Assembly: GCA_046757565.1 (NCBI GenBank)
Contig: JBHHYN010000016.1
Span: 1-37,507 of the forward strand
Length of the DNA: 37,507 nt
Origin: JBHHYN01 sp046757565
Lineage (GTDB): Bacteria; Pseudomonadota; Gammaproteobacteria; Eutrophobiales; Eutrophobiaceae
Direction: 5' to 3'
Shown here: piece by piece, positions 24,663-32,225 of the stretch
Position numbering within the stretch: position 1 is the first letter of the stretch
Layout: each line of letters begins with the position of its first letter
Program-made: the position numbers and the translations under genes
The notes under the pieces: model-generated
Databases searched by the model: none
Told to the model about the DNA's origin: nothing
The model's input: the letters and a program-made list of their open reading frames with translations, nothing else

Positions 24663-25052
24663 TTATACCCGGCGCCGTTTCGGCGGACGACAACCATTAT
24701 GTGGTGTAGGCGTGACATCGGTGATATTGGTAATATTAAAACCGACTGCATTCAGCGCCCTGACGGCGGATTCGCGACCGGGACCCGGCCCCTTGATAAA
24801 AACTTCCAGGTTCTTCATGCCAAACTCCAGTGCGACTTCACCTGCTTTTTGTGCAGCGATCTGAGCCGCAAATGGTGTACTTTTACGCGATCCGCGGAAT
24901 CCACTGCCACCGGCTGTCGCCCAAGCCAGGGCATTACCCTGCCGATCACTAATCGTAATGACAGTATTATTAAATGATGCATGGATATGCGCCATTCCAT
25001 CGATAACGGTTTTTTTTACTTTCTTTTTACCACGACTACTCGTCTTTGCCAT
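24663..25052 (-). CDS. rpsK: Ribosomal protein S11
   Basis: Small-subunit platform protein next to the mRNA exit (Shine-Dalgarno helix region). The 129 aa show the S11 pattern: GMAHIHASFNNTVITISDRQGN, GGSGFRGSRKSTPFAAQ, the KGPGPGRESAVRAL turn and the terminal DVTPTPHNGCRPPKRRRV tail. The ATG at 25052 has GGGAA upstream. Spaced 16 bp after rpsM and 14 bp before rpsD, so cotranscribed. Confidence 0.98.
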   Translation of the reverse strand: MAKTSSRGKKKVKKTVIDGMAHIHASFNNTVITISDRQGNALAWATAGGSGFRGSRKSTPFAAQIAAQKAGEVALEFGMKNLEVFIKGPGPGRESAVRALNAVGFNITNITDVTPTPHNGCRPPKRRRV

Positions 25053-25068
25053 AATATATTCCCGCAGA

Positions 25069-25425
25069 TTACCTCTTGATTATACGTCGCGGTCCCTTGC
25101 GCGTGCGTGCATTGGTTTGAGTTCGCTGCCCACGAACAGGGAGTCCGCGACGATGGCGGATCCCACGACACGTACCAAGATCTATCAGACGTTTTATATT
25201 CATGTATACTTCACGCCGCAGGTCCCCCTCCAGTTCGTAATTGCCAACCTCACTTCTTATTTTATCCAGATCTCCTTCATTCAAATCCCGCACCTTAACA
25301 TCCGGCTTAAGACCCGTCGCTTTACAGATATCGTTTGCACGGCTACTGCCAATGCCATAAATATATTTCAGTGCAATATGCAAATGCTTGTTGTCAGGTA
25401 TATTGATACCGGCTATACGGGCCAT
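25069..25425 (-). CDS. rpsM: Ribosomal protein S13
   Basis: Head protein of the small subunit that contacts the P-site tRNA and forms bridges to L5. The 118 aa begin MARIAGINIPDNKHLHIALKYIYGIG, carry the helix-hairpin region, and end in the basic tail RGQRTQTNARTRKGPRRIIKR that reaches the tRNA. GGAG lies 11 nt before the ATG. The gap to rpmJ is only 29 bp, so there is little room for an S4-binding pseudoknot leader like that before rpsM in E. coli. Confidence 0.98.
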   Translation of the reverse strand: MARIAGINIPDNKHLHIALKYIYGIGSSRANDICKATGLKPDVKVRDLNEGDLDKIRSEVGNYELEGDLRREVYMNIKRLIDLGTCRGIRHRRGLPVRGQRTQTNARTRKGPRRIIKR

Positions 25426-25454
25426 TTACTGTTTTTCTCCAATAAAATACATGA

Positions 25455-25568
25455 TTAACCTTGACGCTGCTTATGACGCGGATCGCTGCATATGACCCGG
25501 ACGACTCTCTTGCGCCGGATGACCCGGCAGTTCCGGCAGATCTTTTTTACAGATGCCCTGACTTTCAT
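25455..25568 (-). CDS. rpmJ: Ribosomal protein L36
   Basis: Very small (37 aa) large-subunit protein, read directly from the sequence: MKVRASVKKICRNCRVIRR followed by KRVVRVICSDPRHKQRQG. The zinc ribbon Cys-X2-Cys...Cys...His is complete (CRNC, CSDPRH), so this is the zinc-binding form. AAAAGGAG lies 6 nt before the ATG, overlapping the end of secY, which ends 12 bp upstream. It has the usual position between secY and rpsM. Confidence 0.97.
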   Translation of the reverse strand: MKVRASVKKICRNCRVIRRKRVVRVICSDPRHKQRQG

Positions 25569-25580
25569 TTGCGACTCCTT

Positions 25581-26927
25581 TTAACTTCGCCTGCCATGGC
25601 TCTTGAGATTGGCTTTTTTCAGAAGCCCCTCGTATTGATGCGACATAAGATGAGCCTGGACCTGCGACATGAAGTCCATTACAACCACCACGATTATGAG
25701 CAGTGAAGTACCACCAAAATAAAATGGAACATTGAATTTCAGGATCAGGAATTCAGGAAGCAGACAAACAAACGTGATGTATATTGCTCCCGCCAGTGTC
25801 AGCCTGCTCAGTATTAAATCCAGATAGTGTGCTGTCTGCTCTCCGGGTCGCATCCCCGGAACGAATGCCCCCGATTTCTTCAGATTATCCGCCGTTTCTT
25901 TCGGATCAAACACTATGGCTGTGTAGAAATAACAGAAAAACACAATACCGGCAGCATACATCAGTACATATAGCGGTTGTCCGGGAGATATCGCCGAAGA
26001 AATATCCTGTAACCAGCGCATGCTTTCGCTCTGCCCGAACCAACCAGCCAGAGTCGCGGGAAAGAGAATGATACTGGAGGCGAAGATGGGGGGGATAACG
26101 CCTGACATATTCAACTTAAGAGGCAAATGACTCGACTGGCCAGCGTAGAGTTTGCGCCCAACCTGCCGTTTTGCATAGTTAACCGTGATCCTGCGCTGGC
26201 CACGTTCTACAAACACGACAAAACCGGTAACGATGACCGCCAGTGAAAATAGTATGAAAACCATCAACACATTCATCTCGCCGGTACGGGATAACTCCAG
26301 TGTACCACCCACAGCCCTGGGCAGCCCTGCAACAATTCCGGCAAAAATAATCATGGAAATTCCGTTGCCGACACCGCGTTCGGTGATCTGCTCCCCCAGC
26401 CACATCAGGAAAAGTGTACCGGTGACCAGGCTGGTCACGGAAATGATCCGGAAACCCATTCCCGGATCGATCACGACAGGTAAACCGGCCGCTTGCTGTC
26501 TCTCCAGGGCTATGGATACACCAATGGCCTGAAATACGGCAAGCACCACTGTACCATAGCGCGTGTATTGCGTGATTTTACGCCTGCCCGATTCGCCCTC
26601 CTTGCGTAACTGTTTCAATTTGGGATCGATATAACTCAATAACTGTAAAATAATAGACGCGGAAATATAGGGCATAATACCCAATGCGACGACTGAAAAT
26701 CGCCGCAAGGCGCCTCCGGAAAACATATTGAACATATCGAGAATCGTGCCACTCTGTTGTCTGAATAACTCGCCAAGCGCAACGGGGTTGATTCCCGGTA
26801 CCGGTATATGGGTGCAAACCCGGTAGACAAACAGTGCGAACAGGACAAACAGCAGACGCTGTCTGAGTTCTTTTAATTTGCCCAGACTCGCCAGACCACC
26901 GGGGATTGCAGGGTTCGATACCGCCAT
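25581..26927 (-). CDS. secY: Preprotein translocase subunit SecY
   Basis: Central channel of the Sec translocon. The 448-aa protein has ten predicted transmembrane helices, the plug and pore region, the hallmark GIMPYISASIILQLL in helix 2, the MWLGEQITERGVGNGISMIIFAGI stretch and cytoplasmic loops C4/C5 with ERGQRRITVNYAKRQ and NLKKSGAFVPGMRPG used in SecA and ribosome contact. AGAGGA stands before the ATG at 26927, which is only 1 bp after the rplO stop. Inner membrane. Confidence 0.99.
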   Translation of the reverse strand: MAVSNPAIPGGLASLGKLKELRQRLLFVLFALFVYRVCTHIPVPGINPVALGELFRQQSGTILDMFNMFSGGALRRFSVVALGIMPYISASIILQLLSYIDPKLKQLRKEGESGRRKITQYTRYGTVVLAVFQAIGVSIALERQQAAGLPVVIDPGMGFRIISVTSLVTGTLFLMWLGEQITERGVGNGISMIIFAGIVAGLPRAVGGTLELSRTGEMNVLMVFILFSLAVIVTGFVVFVERGQRRITVNYAKRQVGRKLYAGQSSHLPLKLNMSGVIPPIFASSIILFPATLAGWFGQSESMRWLQDISSAISPGQPLYVLMYAAGIVFFCYFYTAIVFDPKETADNLKKSGAFVPGMRPGEQTAHYLDLILSRLTLAGAIYITFVCLLPEFLILKFNVPFYFGGTSLLIIVVVVMDFMSQVQAHLMSHQYEGLLKKANLKSHGRRS

Positions 26928-26928
26928 C

Positions 26929-27363
26929 TTATTCCTCTATCCTGCCTCCTGCGGCTTGAATGGCTGCCAGGGCGCCTTTACTTACCCCAAGACCCTTGAT
27001 CGTAACTGCTTTTTTAATCTCGCCGGAGGCAATGATCTTTGCATATTTAATCTCTTTCGACACAACATTGGCTTTTTTCAGGATATTCAAATCGATAACT
27101 TCCGCTTCGATAGCATTAATTTCGTGCAAACGTATTTCTGCAGTAACGCGTCCCCGGCGGGAACTGAATCCTACCTTTGGCAGGCGCCGTTGCAACGGCA
27201 TCTGACCGCCTTCAAAACCAGCTTTTGTATAGCCGCCGGAACGCGACTTCTGGCCCTTGTGTCCCCGCCCGGCCGTCTTGCCGGTACCGGAACCTGTTCC
27301 ACGTCCCACTCTTTTCCTTGGCTGCTTTGAACCGGGCGCCGGTTTCAATGAATTTAAGCGCAT
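26929..27363 (-). CDS. rplO: Ribosomal protein L15
   Basis: Late-assembly large-subunit protein. From the ATG at 27363 it is 144 aa, starting MRLNSLKPAPGSKQPRKRVGRG with the long Gly/Lys-rich extension (GSGTGKTAGRGHKGQKSRSGG) that threads into 23S rRNA, then the globular domain with the VTIKGLGVSKGALAAIQAAGG end. The frame extends five codons to a TTG inside rpmD, but GAGGAAG upstream of the ATG and homology support 27363. It is 1 bp from the rpmD stop and 1 bp from secY. Confidence 0.97.
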   Translation of the reverse strand: MRLNSLKPAPGSKQPRKRVGRGTGSGTGKTAGRGHKGQKSRSGGYTKAGFEGGQMPLQRRLPKVGFSSRRGRVTAEIRLHEINAIEAEVIDLNILKKANVVSKEIKYAKIIASGEIKKAVTIKGLGVSKGALAAIQAAGGRIEE

Positions 27364-27364
27364 A

Positions 27365-27556
27365 TCAGACTTCCTCAACGGCCAGCAAATAGGACACCTT
27401 ATTAATCATGCCGCGGTTTGCAGACGTGTCATCAACGATCACTGAATGGTTAATACGGCGCAGGCCAAGACCGCTAACGCAGGCCTTATGCGACTTAATC
27501 CTGCGATTGGTGCTACGCTTTAGAGTAACTTTCAATTTTCCGACTGTTTTCGCCAT
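27365..27556 (-). CDS. rpmD: Ribosomal protein L30
   Basis: Small large-subunit protein (63 aa) with the L30 ferredoxin-like pattern: KLKVTLKRSTNRRIKSHKACVSGLGLRRINHSVIVDDTSANRGMINKVSYLLAVEE. The length is normal for bacteria. It begins 2 bp after the rpsE stop and ends 1 bp before rplO, the standard spc-operon order. The ribosome-binding site is weak (GGAT), so it probably relies on coupling. Confidence 0.96.
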   Translation of the reverse strand: MAKTVGKLKVTLKRSTNRRIKSHKACVSGLGLRRINHSVIVDDTSANRGMINKVSYLLAVEEV

Positions 27557-27558
27557 TA

Positions 27559-28065
27559 TTAATCCGTGATCTCTTCAACCGATTTGCCACGCTTGGCTGC
27601 CATATATTCCGGTGACGACATTGACTGCAATCCTTTTATCGTGGCGTGCACCACGTTTACAGCATTTGTTGAACCAATCGATTTCGCCAGGATATTATGA
27701 ATCCCGACTACTTCAAACACAGCACGCATGGGACCGCCGGCAATAATGCCTGTGCCTTCTGACGCGGGTTCCATATGGACCTTGGCGGCGCCGTGATTGG
27801 CAGTTACCGCATAATGCAGCGTATTTCCCTTGAGAGGTACCGTAATCATGTTTTGCCGTGCCTTCTCCATCGCCTTCTGGATCGCTACAGGAACTTCCCT
27901 GGCTTTGCCACGGCCAAAACCAATTTTTCCGTCACCATCGCCAACCACCGCCAGTGCAGCAAAACCGAATATACGCCCGCCCTTGACAACCTTTGCTACA
28001 CGGTTTACGGCGACCAGCTTTTCAAGCAGATTTTCATTACCTGTTATTGAATCTGTTAATGCCAT
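27559..28065 (-). CDS. rpsE: Ribosomal protein S5
   Basis: Small-subunit protein at the mRNA entrance, important for decoding accuracy. The 168 aa have the double-stranded-RNA-binding-like N-terminal domain (LLEKLVAVNRVAKVVKGGRIFGFAALAVVGDGDGKIGFGRGKAREV) and the C-terminal domain with TGIIAGGPMRAVFEVVGIHNILAKSIGS and NVVHATIKGL. AGGAA lies about 9 nt before the ATG. It is separated from rplR by an unusually long 108-bp spacer. Confidence 0.98.
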   Translation of the reverse strand: MALTDSITGNENLLEKLVAVNRVAKVVKGGRIFGFAALAVVGDGDGKIGFGRGKAREVPVAIQKAMEKARQNMITVPLKGNTLHYAVTANHGAAKVHMEPASEGTGIIAGGPMRAVFEVVGIHNILAKSIGSTNAVNVVHATIKGLQSMSSPEYMAAKRGKSVEEITD

Positions 28066-28173
28066 ATCTTAATTATTCCTGCCGTGTTTACTGAAATGCG
28101 AAGCAACACAGTGTTGTGCCGTTGGCCCAATAGAGGAAGCAACGAGCAGAGGATGTATTTTTTCCAACATATT

Positions 28174-28527
28174 TTAGAACTCCATTCCATTTTTACGTCC
28201 TGCATCCGCCAGGGCCTTGATCCGTCCATGATACTTATACCCGGAACGATCAAAAGCAACGTTGCTGATACCCGCTTTCTTCGCTCGCTTGGCGAGTATC
28301 TTGCCGACCACCGCGGCAGCTTCAATATTGCCACTGTATTTAATCTTCTTCCTGACCTCTTTATCAAGCGTCGATGCGCAAGCAATGACCTCGGATCCAC
28401 TGGGGGCAATGATTTGTGCATAAATATGCCGCGGCGTCTTGTGGACACACAGCCGGCTGACACCGAGCAGTTTGATCCGCGATCGGGTCCTCCGAGAACG
28501 CCGTATTCTTGACTCTTTTTTATTCAT
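28174..28527 (-). CDS. rplR: Ribosomal protein L18
   Basis: Large-subunit protein that binds 5S rRNA. The 117 aa follow L18: MNKKESRIRRSRRTRSRIK basic N-terminus, SRLCVHKTPRHIYAQIIAPSGSEVIACASTL, then VGKILAKRAKKAGISNVAFDRSGYKYHGRIKALADAGRKNGMEF at the end. No clear ribosome-binding site is visible before the ATG at 28527. 47 bp after the rplF start region and 108 bp before rpsE. Confidence 0.97.
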   Translation of the reverse strand: MNKKESRIRRSRRTRSRIKLLGVSRLCVHKTPRHIYAQIIAPSGSEVIACASTLDKEVRKKIKYSGNIEAAAVVGKILAKRAKKAGISNVAFDRSGYKYHGRIKALADAGRKNGMEF

Positions 28528-28574
28528 GATCGATGTATAAATTTCATGATGAACCCATACCCAGCTGATACGGA

Positions 28575-29108
28575 TTAACTCTTCTTGGCTTCCTTGCGCA
28601 GGATATGTTCATCGGCATACCGGACACCCTTACCCTTGTAGGGTTCCGGGGGCCGGAAAGCACGGATTTCAGCGGCCACCTGCCCTACTTTCTGTTTGTC
28701 AATTCCCTTGACGACAATCTCTGTCTGAGTTGGTGTCTCAATGACAATACCTTCCGGTATTTCAATGTTTACCGGGTGTGAAAACCCCAATAACAGGTTG
28801 AGCGACTTGCCCTGTACCTGGGCGCGATAACCTACTCCCACGATAACCAGTTTACGTTCAAACCCTTCCGATACGCCGATTACGATATTCTGCACCAGTG
28901 CGCGGTTCGTGCCGGCTAACATATGGGCCGCCCTTGATCTATCGTTTGCCGCAAATTTCAGTATGTTCTCATCCTTGGTGACAGACACCAGCGAATGCAG
29001 CTGATGGGACAACTCACCATTCTTGCCTTTGACCGTGAGGGTATCACCGGCAATGTTCACTTCAACACCGGCCGGGATCGAAATCGGATTATTAGCTATG
29101 CGCGACAT
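28575..29108 (-). CDS. rplF: Ribosomal protein L6
   Basis: Large-subunit protein near the factor-binding site, made of two similar domains. The 177 aa begin MSRIANNPISIPAGVEVNI and contain the first-domain GKNGELSHQL, the AHMLAGTNRALVQNIVIGVSEGFERKL connection, and the second-domain signature PEPYKGKGVRYADEHILRKEAKK. GGAA precedes the ATG. It starts 11 bp after the rpsH stop. Confidence 0.98.
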   Translation of the reverse strand: MSRIANNPISIPAGVEVNIAGDTLTVKGKNGELSHQLHSLVSVTKDENILKFAANDRSRAAHMLAGTNRALVQNIVIGVSEGFERKLVIVGVGYRAQVQGKSLNLLLGFSHPVNIEIPEGIVIETPTQTEIVVKGIDKQKVGQVAAEIRAFRPPEPYKGKGVRYADEHILRKEAKKS

Positions 29109-29119
29109 CTTCTGTTCCG

Positions 29120-29515
29120 TCAGGCCACAATACAGAGTACTTCGCCGCCAACACCCTGCTCTCTGGCTGATTTATCGGTCATTACCCCTTTTGGGGTTGA
29201 TATGATCGCCGTACCCAGGCCGCCAAGAATATGGGGCAAGTCCGATTTAGAACGGTATCTACGCAGTCCCGGACTGCTATATCGTTTCAGGGTCTCGATA
29301 ACCGGCTTTCCCTCGAAATATTTTAACTCGATCTCGAGTACACCTTTCTTGTCCTGTTCACTGAGTTTAAAATCGGTTATATATCCCTCATCCTTGAGAA
29401 TACCGGCAAGGGCGGCCTTAAGCTTCGATGATGGCATACTCACTTCACGCTTATGCCTCGCCTGTCCGTTGCGGATCCGGGTCAACATATCAGCAATGGG
29501 GTCTTGCATACTCAT
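29120..29515 (-). CDS. rpsH: Ribosomal protein S8
   Basis: Central-domain small-subunit protein; in E. coli it also represses the spc operon by binding the mRNA near rplE. The 131 aa begin MSMQDPIADMLTRIRNGQ and end with the S8 signature ISTPKGVMTDKSAREQGVGGEVLCIVA. The start at 29515 keeps the conserved MSMQDP; a second ATG two codons later is possible. GGA lies 10 nt upstream. It is 84 bp from rpsN, with only a small AT-rich palindrome (AGTTATAACT, 29531-29540) in the gap. Confidence 0.98.
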   Translation of the reverse strand: MSMQDPIADMLTRIRNGQARHKREVSMPSSKLKAALAGILKDEGYITDFKLSEQDKKGVLEIELKYFEGKPVIETLKRYSSPGLRRYRSKSDLPHILGGLGTAIISTPKGVMTDKSAREQGVGGEVLCIVA

Positions 29516-29599
29516 ATATAATTAATCCAAAGTTATAACTATAGCGTCGAAAGTAAAGTCATTAATAAATCCTGTCACGCTTTCTACTCTCCTCTGTTA

Positions 29600-29905
29600 T
29601 TACCAACTGGCTTTGACAAGGCCCGGGATATCCCCTTGCATGGCCGCTTCACGTAATTTATTACGCCCCAATCCAAACTTCCGGTAAAAGCCATGTGGAC
29701 GCCCGGTAAGGGCACAGCGGTTTCGCAATCTTGAAGGACTCGAATCACGTGGCATCATATTCAATTGCCGCCGGGCCTGTTTACGCTCCTCTTCGCTCTT
29801 CGATATATCCTTGATGATCGTCCTTAATTTTGTGCGCTTGTCAGCGAATTTCTTCACCAGCCTGGCGCGCTTGATTTCACGATTAACCATTGACATTTTG
29901 GCCAT
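29600..29905 (-). CDS. rpsN: Ribosomal protein S14 (zinc-independent type)
   Basis: Head protein of the small subunit. From the ATG at 29905 it is 101 aa, MAKMSMVNREIKRARLVKKF at the start and NRCALTGRPHGFYRKFGLGRNKLREAAMQGDIPGLVKASW at the end. It is the long form that lacks the CXXC-CXXC zinc ribbon, normal in most proteobacteria. The frame extends 20 codons into rplE, but GAGGAAC upstream and homology fix 29905. rplE ends 14 bp upstream. Confidence 0.97.
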   Translation of the reverse strand: MAKMSMVNREIKRARLVKKFADKRTKLRTIIKDISKSEEERKQARRQLNMMPRDSSPSRLRNRCALTGRPHGFYRKFGLGRNKLREAAMQGDIPGLVKASW

Positions 29906-29919
29906 GTTAGTTCCTCTTT

Positions 29920-30459
29920 TTAACTCCGTAGAGGGAAATTGAATGCACTCAATAACGCCCGGCACTCTTCATCCGTTCTTGCAGAGGTCGTAATAGTGAT
30001 ATCAAGTCCGCGGATTGTGTCAATCTTGTCATAATCGATTTCCGGAAAAATCATCTGTTCCTTGACACCCAGACTGTAATTACCGCGGCCATCAAAGGAT
30101 CTCGGGCTCAGGCCGCGAAAATCCCGAATACGCGGGATGGCGATCGTAATAAGCCGATCGAAAAACTCATACATGCGTCCCTTTCTCAAGGTAACCTTGC
30201 ACCCCACCGGCCAACCGGCACGTACTTTAAAGTTGGCCACAGACTTGCGCGCTTTCGTAACAATGGGCTTCTGTCCCGCGATCTTGCTTAAATCAGCCAC
30301 TGCATGGTCAATAAGCTTTCGATCCGCAACTGCTTCCCCTACCCCCATGTTGAGCGTTATCTTGACAAGATGAGGGATCTGCATCGGTGATTTATACCCG
30401 AACTTATCGGACAATTGCTTAACAACGCTCTCTGTATAATACTCTTGTAGCCGTGCCAT
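29920..30459 (-). CDS. rplE: Ribosomal protein L5
   Basis: Binds 5S rRNA and the P-site tRNA and bridges to S13. From the ATG at 30459 it is 179 aa: MARLQEYYTESVVKQLSDKFGY, then HLVKITLNMGVGEA, QKPIVTKARKSVANFKVRAG, VTLRKGRMYEFFDRLITIAIPRIRDFRGL and the terminal TTSARTDEECRALLSAFNFPLRS. Seven further codons upstream are open (to 30480) but are not like L5. The ribosome-binding site is weak. The 116-bp gap to rplX contains an 11-bp perfect inverted repeat. Confidence 0.97.
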   Translation of the reverse strand: MARLQEYYTESVVKQLSDKFGYKSPMQIPHLVKITLNMGVGEAVADRKLIDHAVADLSKIAGQKPIVTKARKSVANFKVRAGWPVGCKVTLRKGRMYEFFDRLITIAIPRIRDFRGLSPRSFDGRGNYSLGVKEQMIFPEIDYDKIDTIRGLDITITTSARTDEECRALLSAFNFPLRS

Positions 30460-30473
30460 TTCAGTTAGAACCC

Positions 30474-30560
30474 AAAACATAAAGCGCCGGGATTGCAGGT
30501 GCAGTTCTGCAAAATATCCGCAAAATTATTTTTTTCAGAATACCTTTCACTTTATGTTTT
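30474..30560 (-). repeat. 11-bp perfect inverted repeat in the rplX-rplE spacer
   Basis: AAAACATAAAG at 30474-30484 and CTTTATGTTTT at 30550-30560 are exact reverse complements, separated by 65 bp. The transcribed minus strand could form a long stem closing a loop that contains a TGCAG/CTGCA hairpin and an A-rich run. No target duplication flanks it. It may be a structured regulatory RNA in the mRNA or a remnant element; the sequence alone does not decide. Confidence 0.6.
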
Positions 30561-30575
30561 CTACTTGTTGCATGT

Positions 30576-30893
30576 TCAGATATCTACAACTTCATCATTC
30601 GATTTGAAATAGCGTACCTTACGGCCATCTTCCAAAAATCTGTATCCGACACGATCAGGTTTATTGGTAACCGGGTTCCATACCGCCACATTCGATACAT
30701 CCATCGGCATTTCCTTTTCCAGAATGCCTCCGGCAGTACCAAGCTGTGGATTACCCTTCGTGTGCCGTTTAGCCATATTGACGTTTTCAACAATGACCTT
30801 GCCCTGCTCTCCTAACACGCGCAACACAACACCACGCCTGCCCTTATTCTTGCCTGTCAGGACTACTACCTCATCGCCTTTACGTATCTTCAT
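30576..30893 (-). CDS. rplX: Ribosomal protein L24
   Basis: Assembly-initiator large-subunit protein with an N-terminal KOW domain: MKIRKGDEVVVLTGKNKGRRGVVLRV, then VIVENVNMAKRHTKGNPQLGTAGGILEKEMPMDVSNVAVWNPVTNKPDRVGYRFLEDGRKVRYFK. 105 aa, normal length. The N-terminus is two to three residues shorter than in E. coli. No clear ribosome-binding site precedes the ATG. It is 31 bp after rplN. Confidence 0.97.
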   Translation of the reverse strand: MKIRKGDEVVVLTGKNKGRRGVVLRVLGEQGKVIVENVNMAKRHTKGNPQLGTAGGILEKEMPMDVSNVAVWNPVTNKPDRVGYRFLEDGRKVRYFKSNDEVVDI

Positions 30894-30924
30894 CGTGACT
30901 GTTTACCGTCAGGGATAAGCCCTT

Positions 30925-31293
30925 TTACAATACTTCAGGCGCCAGTGATATAATCTTCATAAACCGTTCGCTACGCAGTTCACGCGTTACTGGCCCGAAA
31001 ATACGGGTGCCAATCGGCTGGAACTGGTTGTTCAGCAATACAGCCGCATTGCCGTCAAACCGGATAAGTGACCCATCCGGACGACGCACGCCTTTTCTGG
31101 TACGTACAACAACAGCATTAAACAACTCGCCTTTCTTTACCTTGCCCCTTGGTATTGCTTCCTTAACGCTGACTTTGATCACATCACCGATATTGGCGTA
31201 GCGGCGTTTGGAACCACCCAACACCTTAACGCACATCAATCGGCGCGCACCGCTGTTATCAGCGGAATCCAGCATGGATTGCATCTGTATCAT
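30925..31293 (-). CDS. rplN: Ribosomal protein L14
   Basis: Large-subunit protein at the inter-subunit face, site of silencing-factor binding in other bacteria. The 122 aa begin MIQMQSMLDSADNSGARRLMCVKVLGGSKRRYANIGD and end FGPVTRELRSERFMKIISLAPEVL, a full-length canonical L14. An AGAAGA run precedes the ATG. It follows rpsQ by 42 bp, the junction where the S10 and spc operons are separated in E. coli; no terminator or promoter is evident in the gap. Confidence 0.98.
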   Translation of the reverse strand: MIQMQSMLDSADNSGARRLMCVKVLGGSKRRYANIGDVIKVSVKEAIPRGKVKKGELFNAVVVRTRKGVRRPDGSLIRFDGNAAVLLNNQFQPIGTRIFGPVTRELRSERFMKIISLAPEVL

Positions 31294-31335
31294 GCGTATT
31301 CTTCTATTCTAATATCCAGTAATAATTGCATGCAG

Positions 31336-31602
31336 CTAGACATTCTGTGCCTTGCGAATAATTTTCTGCAGCGTCCAGGCTTTGTTTTTGGATCGAGGTC
31401 GTGATGGTTCAATAATGACGACATCGTTCTCATTGCATTCGTTATTTTCATCATGGGCGAGTACTTTTGTCGAACGCCTCAAATACTTCCCATAAAGGGG
31501 ATGTTTTACCGCCCGTTGTATCCGCACCGATATGGTTTTATCCATCTTGTTGCTTACCACGCTACCGGTCATAGTCTTAGGCTTCTTCTGATTGTCACTC
31601 AT
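31336..31602 (-). CDS. rpsQ: Ribosomal protein S17
   Basis: Early 16S rRNA-binding small-subunit protein with an OB fold. The 88 aa include KTMTGSVVSNKMDKTISVRIQRAVKHPLYGKYLRRSTKVLAHDENNECNENDVVIIEPSRPRSKNKAWTLQKII, the canonical S17 sequence. Its ATG overlaps the rpmC stop by 4 bp (ATGA), so translation is coupled. In E. coli it is the last gene of the S10 operon; here the array continues without visible interruption to rplN. Confidence 0.97.
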   Translation of the reverse strand: MSDNQKKPKTMTGSVVSNKMDKTISVRIQRAVKHPLYGKYLRRSTKVLAHDENNECNENDVVIIEPSRPRSKNKAWTLQKIIRKAQNV

Positions 31603-31799
31603 GTGCTTTTACCTGCCGACATCTCCTTTAACACAGTTTTGATCCGGGCAATATCACGGCGGACCACTTTCATCTGATTTGGTTTACTCAACTGCCCCGA
31701 TCCCTTTTGCATACGCAGATTAAATTGTTCACGGAGGAGATCCATGAGTAATGCATCCAGATCCTCAGGATTCTTCTTTCTCAGTTCCGCAGCATCCAT
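31599..31799 (-). CDS. rpmC: Ribosomal protein L29
   Basis: Two-helix large-subunit protein at the exit tunnel, part of the trigger-factor and SRP docking site. The 66 aa begin MDAAELRKKNPEDLDALLMDLLREQFNLRMQKGSGQLSKPNQMKVVRRDIARIKTVL, typical of L29. It is bracketed by overlaps: its ATG shares a base with the rplP stop (TGATG) and its stop overlaps the rpsQ start, so all three are translated in a coupled way. Confidence 0.97.
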   Translation of the reverse strand: MDAAELRKKNPEDLDALLMDLLREQFNLRMQKGSGQLSKPNQMKVVRRDIARIKTVLKEMSAGKST

Positions 31800-32212
31800 C
31801 AGAGTACTGTCCTGCTGACAAATGCAGTCTTTATCGGCAGCTTCGCCGCCGCCAGAGTAAATGCCTCCCGCGCCAGTTGTTCCGATATTCCCTCGATTTC
31901 ATACAGCATTCTTCCGGGTTGCACCAACGATACCCAGTATTCCACATTTCCCTTACCCTTTCCCTGCCGGACTTCCAGTGGTTTTGCCGTGATTGGCTTG
32001 TCGGGGAATATCCGGATCCAGAGTTTCCCGCCACGTTTCACTTTCCGGGTTATGGTCCGGCGCGCCGCTTCGATCTGGCGTGCCGAAATGCGGCCACGTG
32101 TCACCGCCTGCAGTCCGTATTCGCCAAAACTGACCTTGTTACCAACCGTAGCAAGTCCGCGGTTGCGGCCTTTACTCTGCTTCCTGAATTTCGTCTTTTT
32201 TGGTTGTAACAC
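31799..32212 (-). CDS. rplP: Ribosomal protein L16 (GTG start)
   Basis: Large-subunit protein at the A-site tRNA cleft. The 137 aa begin (M)LQPKKTKFRKQSKGRNRG and include GRISARQIEAARRTITRKVKRGGKLWIRIFPDKPITAKPLEVRQGKGKGNVEYWV, the L16 core. The conserved first residues place the start at a GTG (32210-32212). The sequence before it (GGCAGATAG) is a poor ribosome-binding site. 13 bp after rpsC. Confidence 0.97.
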   Translation of the reverse strand: MLQPKKTKFRKQSKGRNRGLATVGNKVSFGEYGLQAVTRGRISARQIEAARRTITRKVKRGGKLWIRIFPDKPITAKPLEVRQGKGKGNVEYWVSLVQPGRMLYEIEGISEQLAREAFTLAAAKLPIKTAFVSRTVL

Positions 32213-32225
32213 TTTCTATCTGCCA

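Noticed and set aside
24306..24977. Long open frame (223 codons) on the plus strand across rpsD and rpsK
   Set aside because: It is antisense to two certain ribosomal genes, has no ribosome-binding site and its composition mirrors the real coding strand.
28056..28463. Minus-strand frame covering most of rplR and the rplR-rpsE spacer
   Set aside because: It overlaps L18 in another frame, has no ribosome-binding site, and its product is not protein-like.
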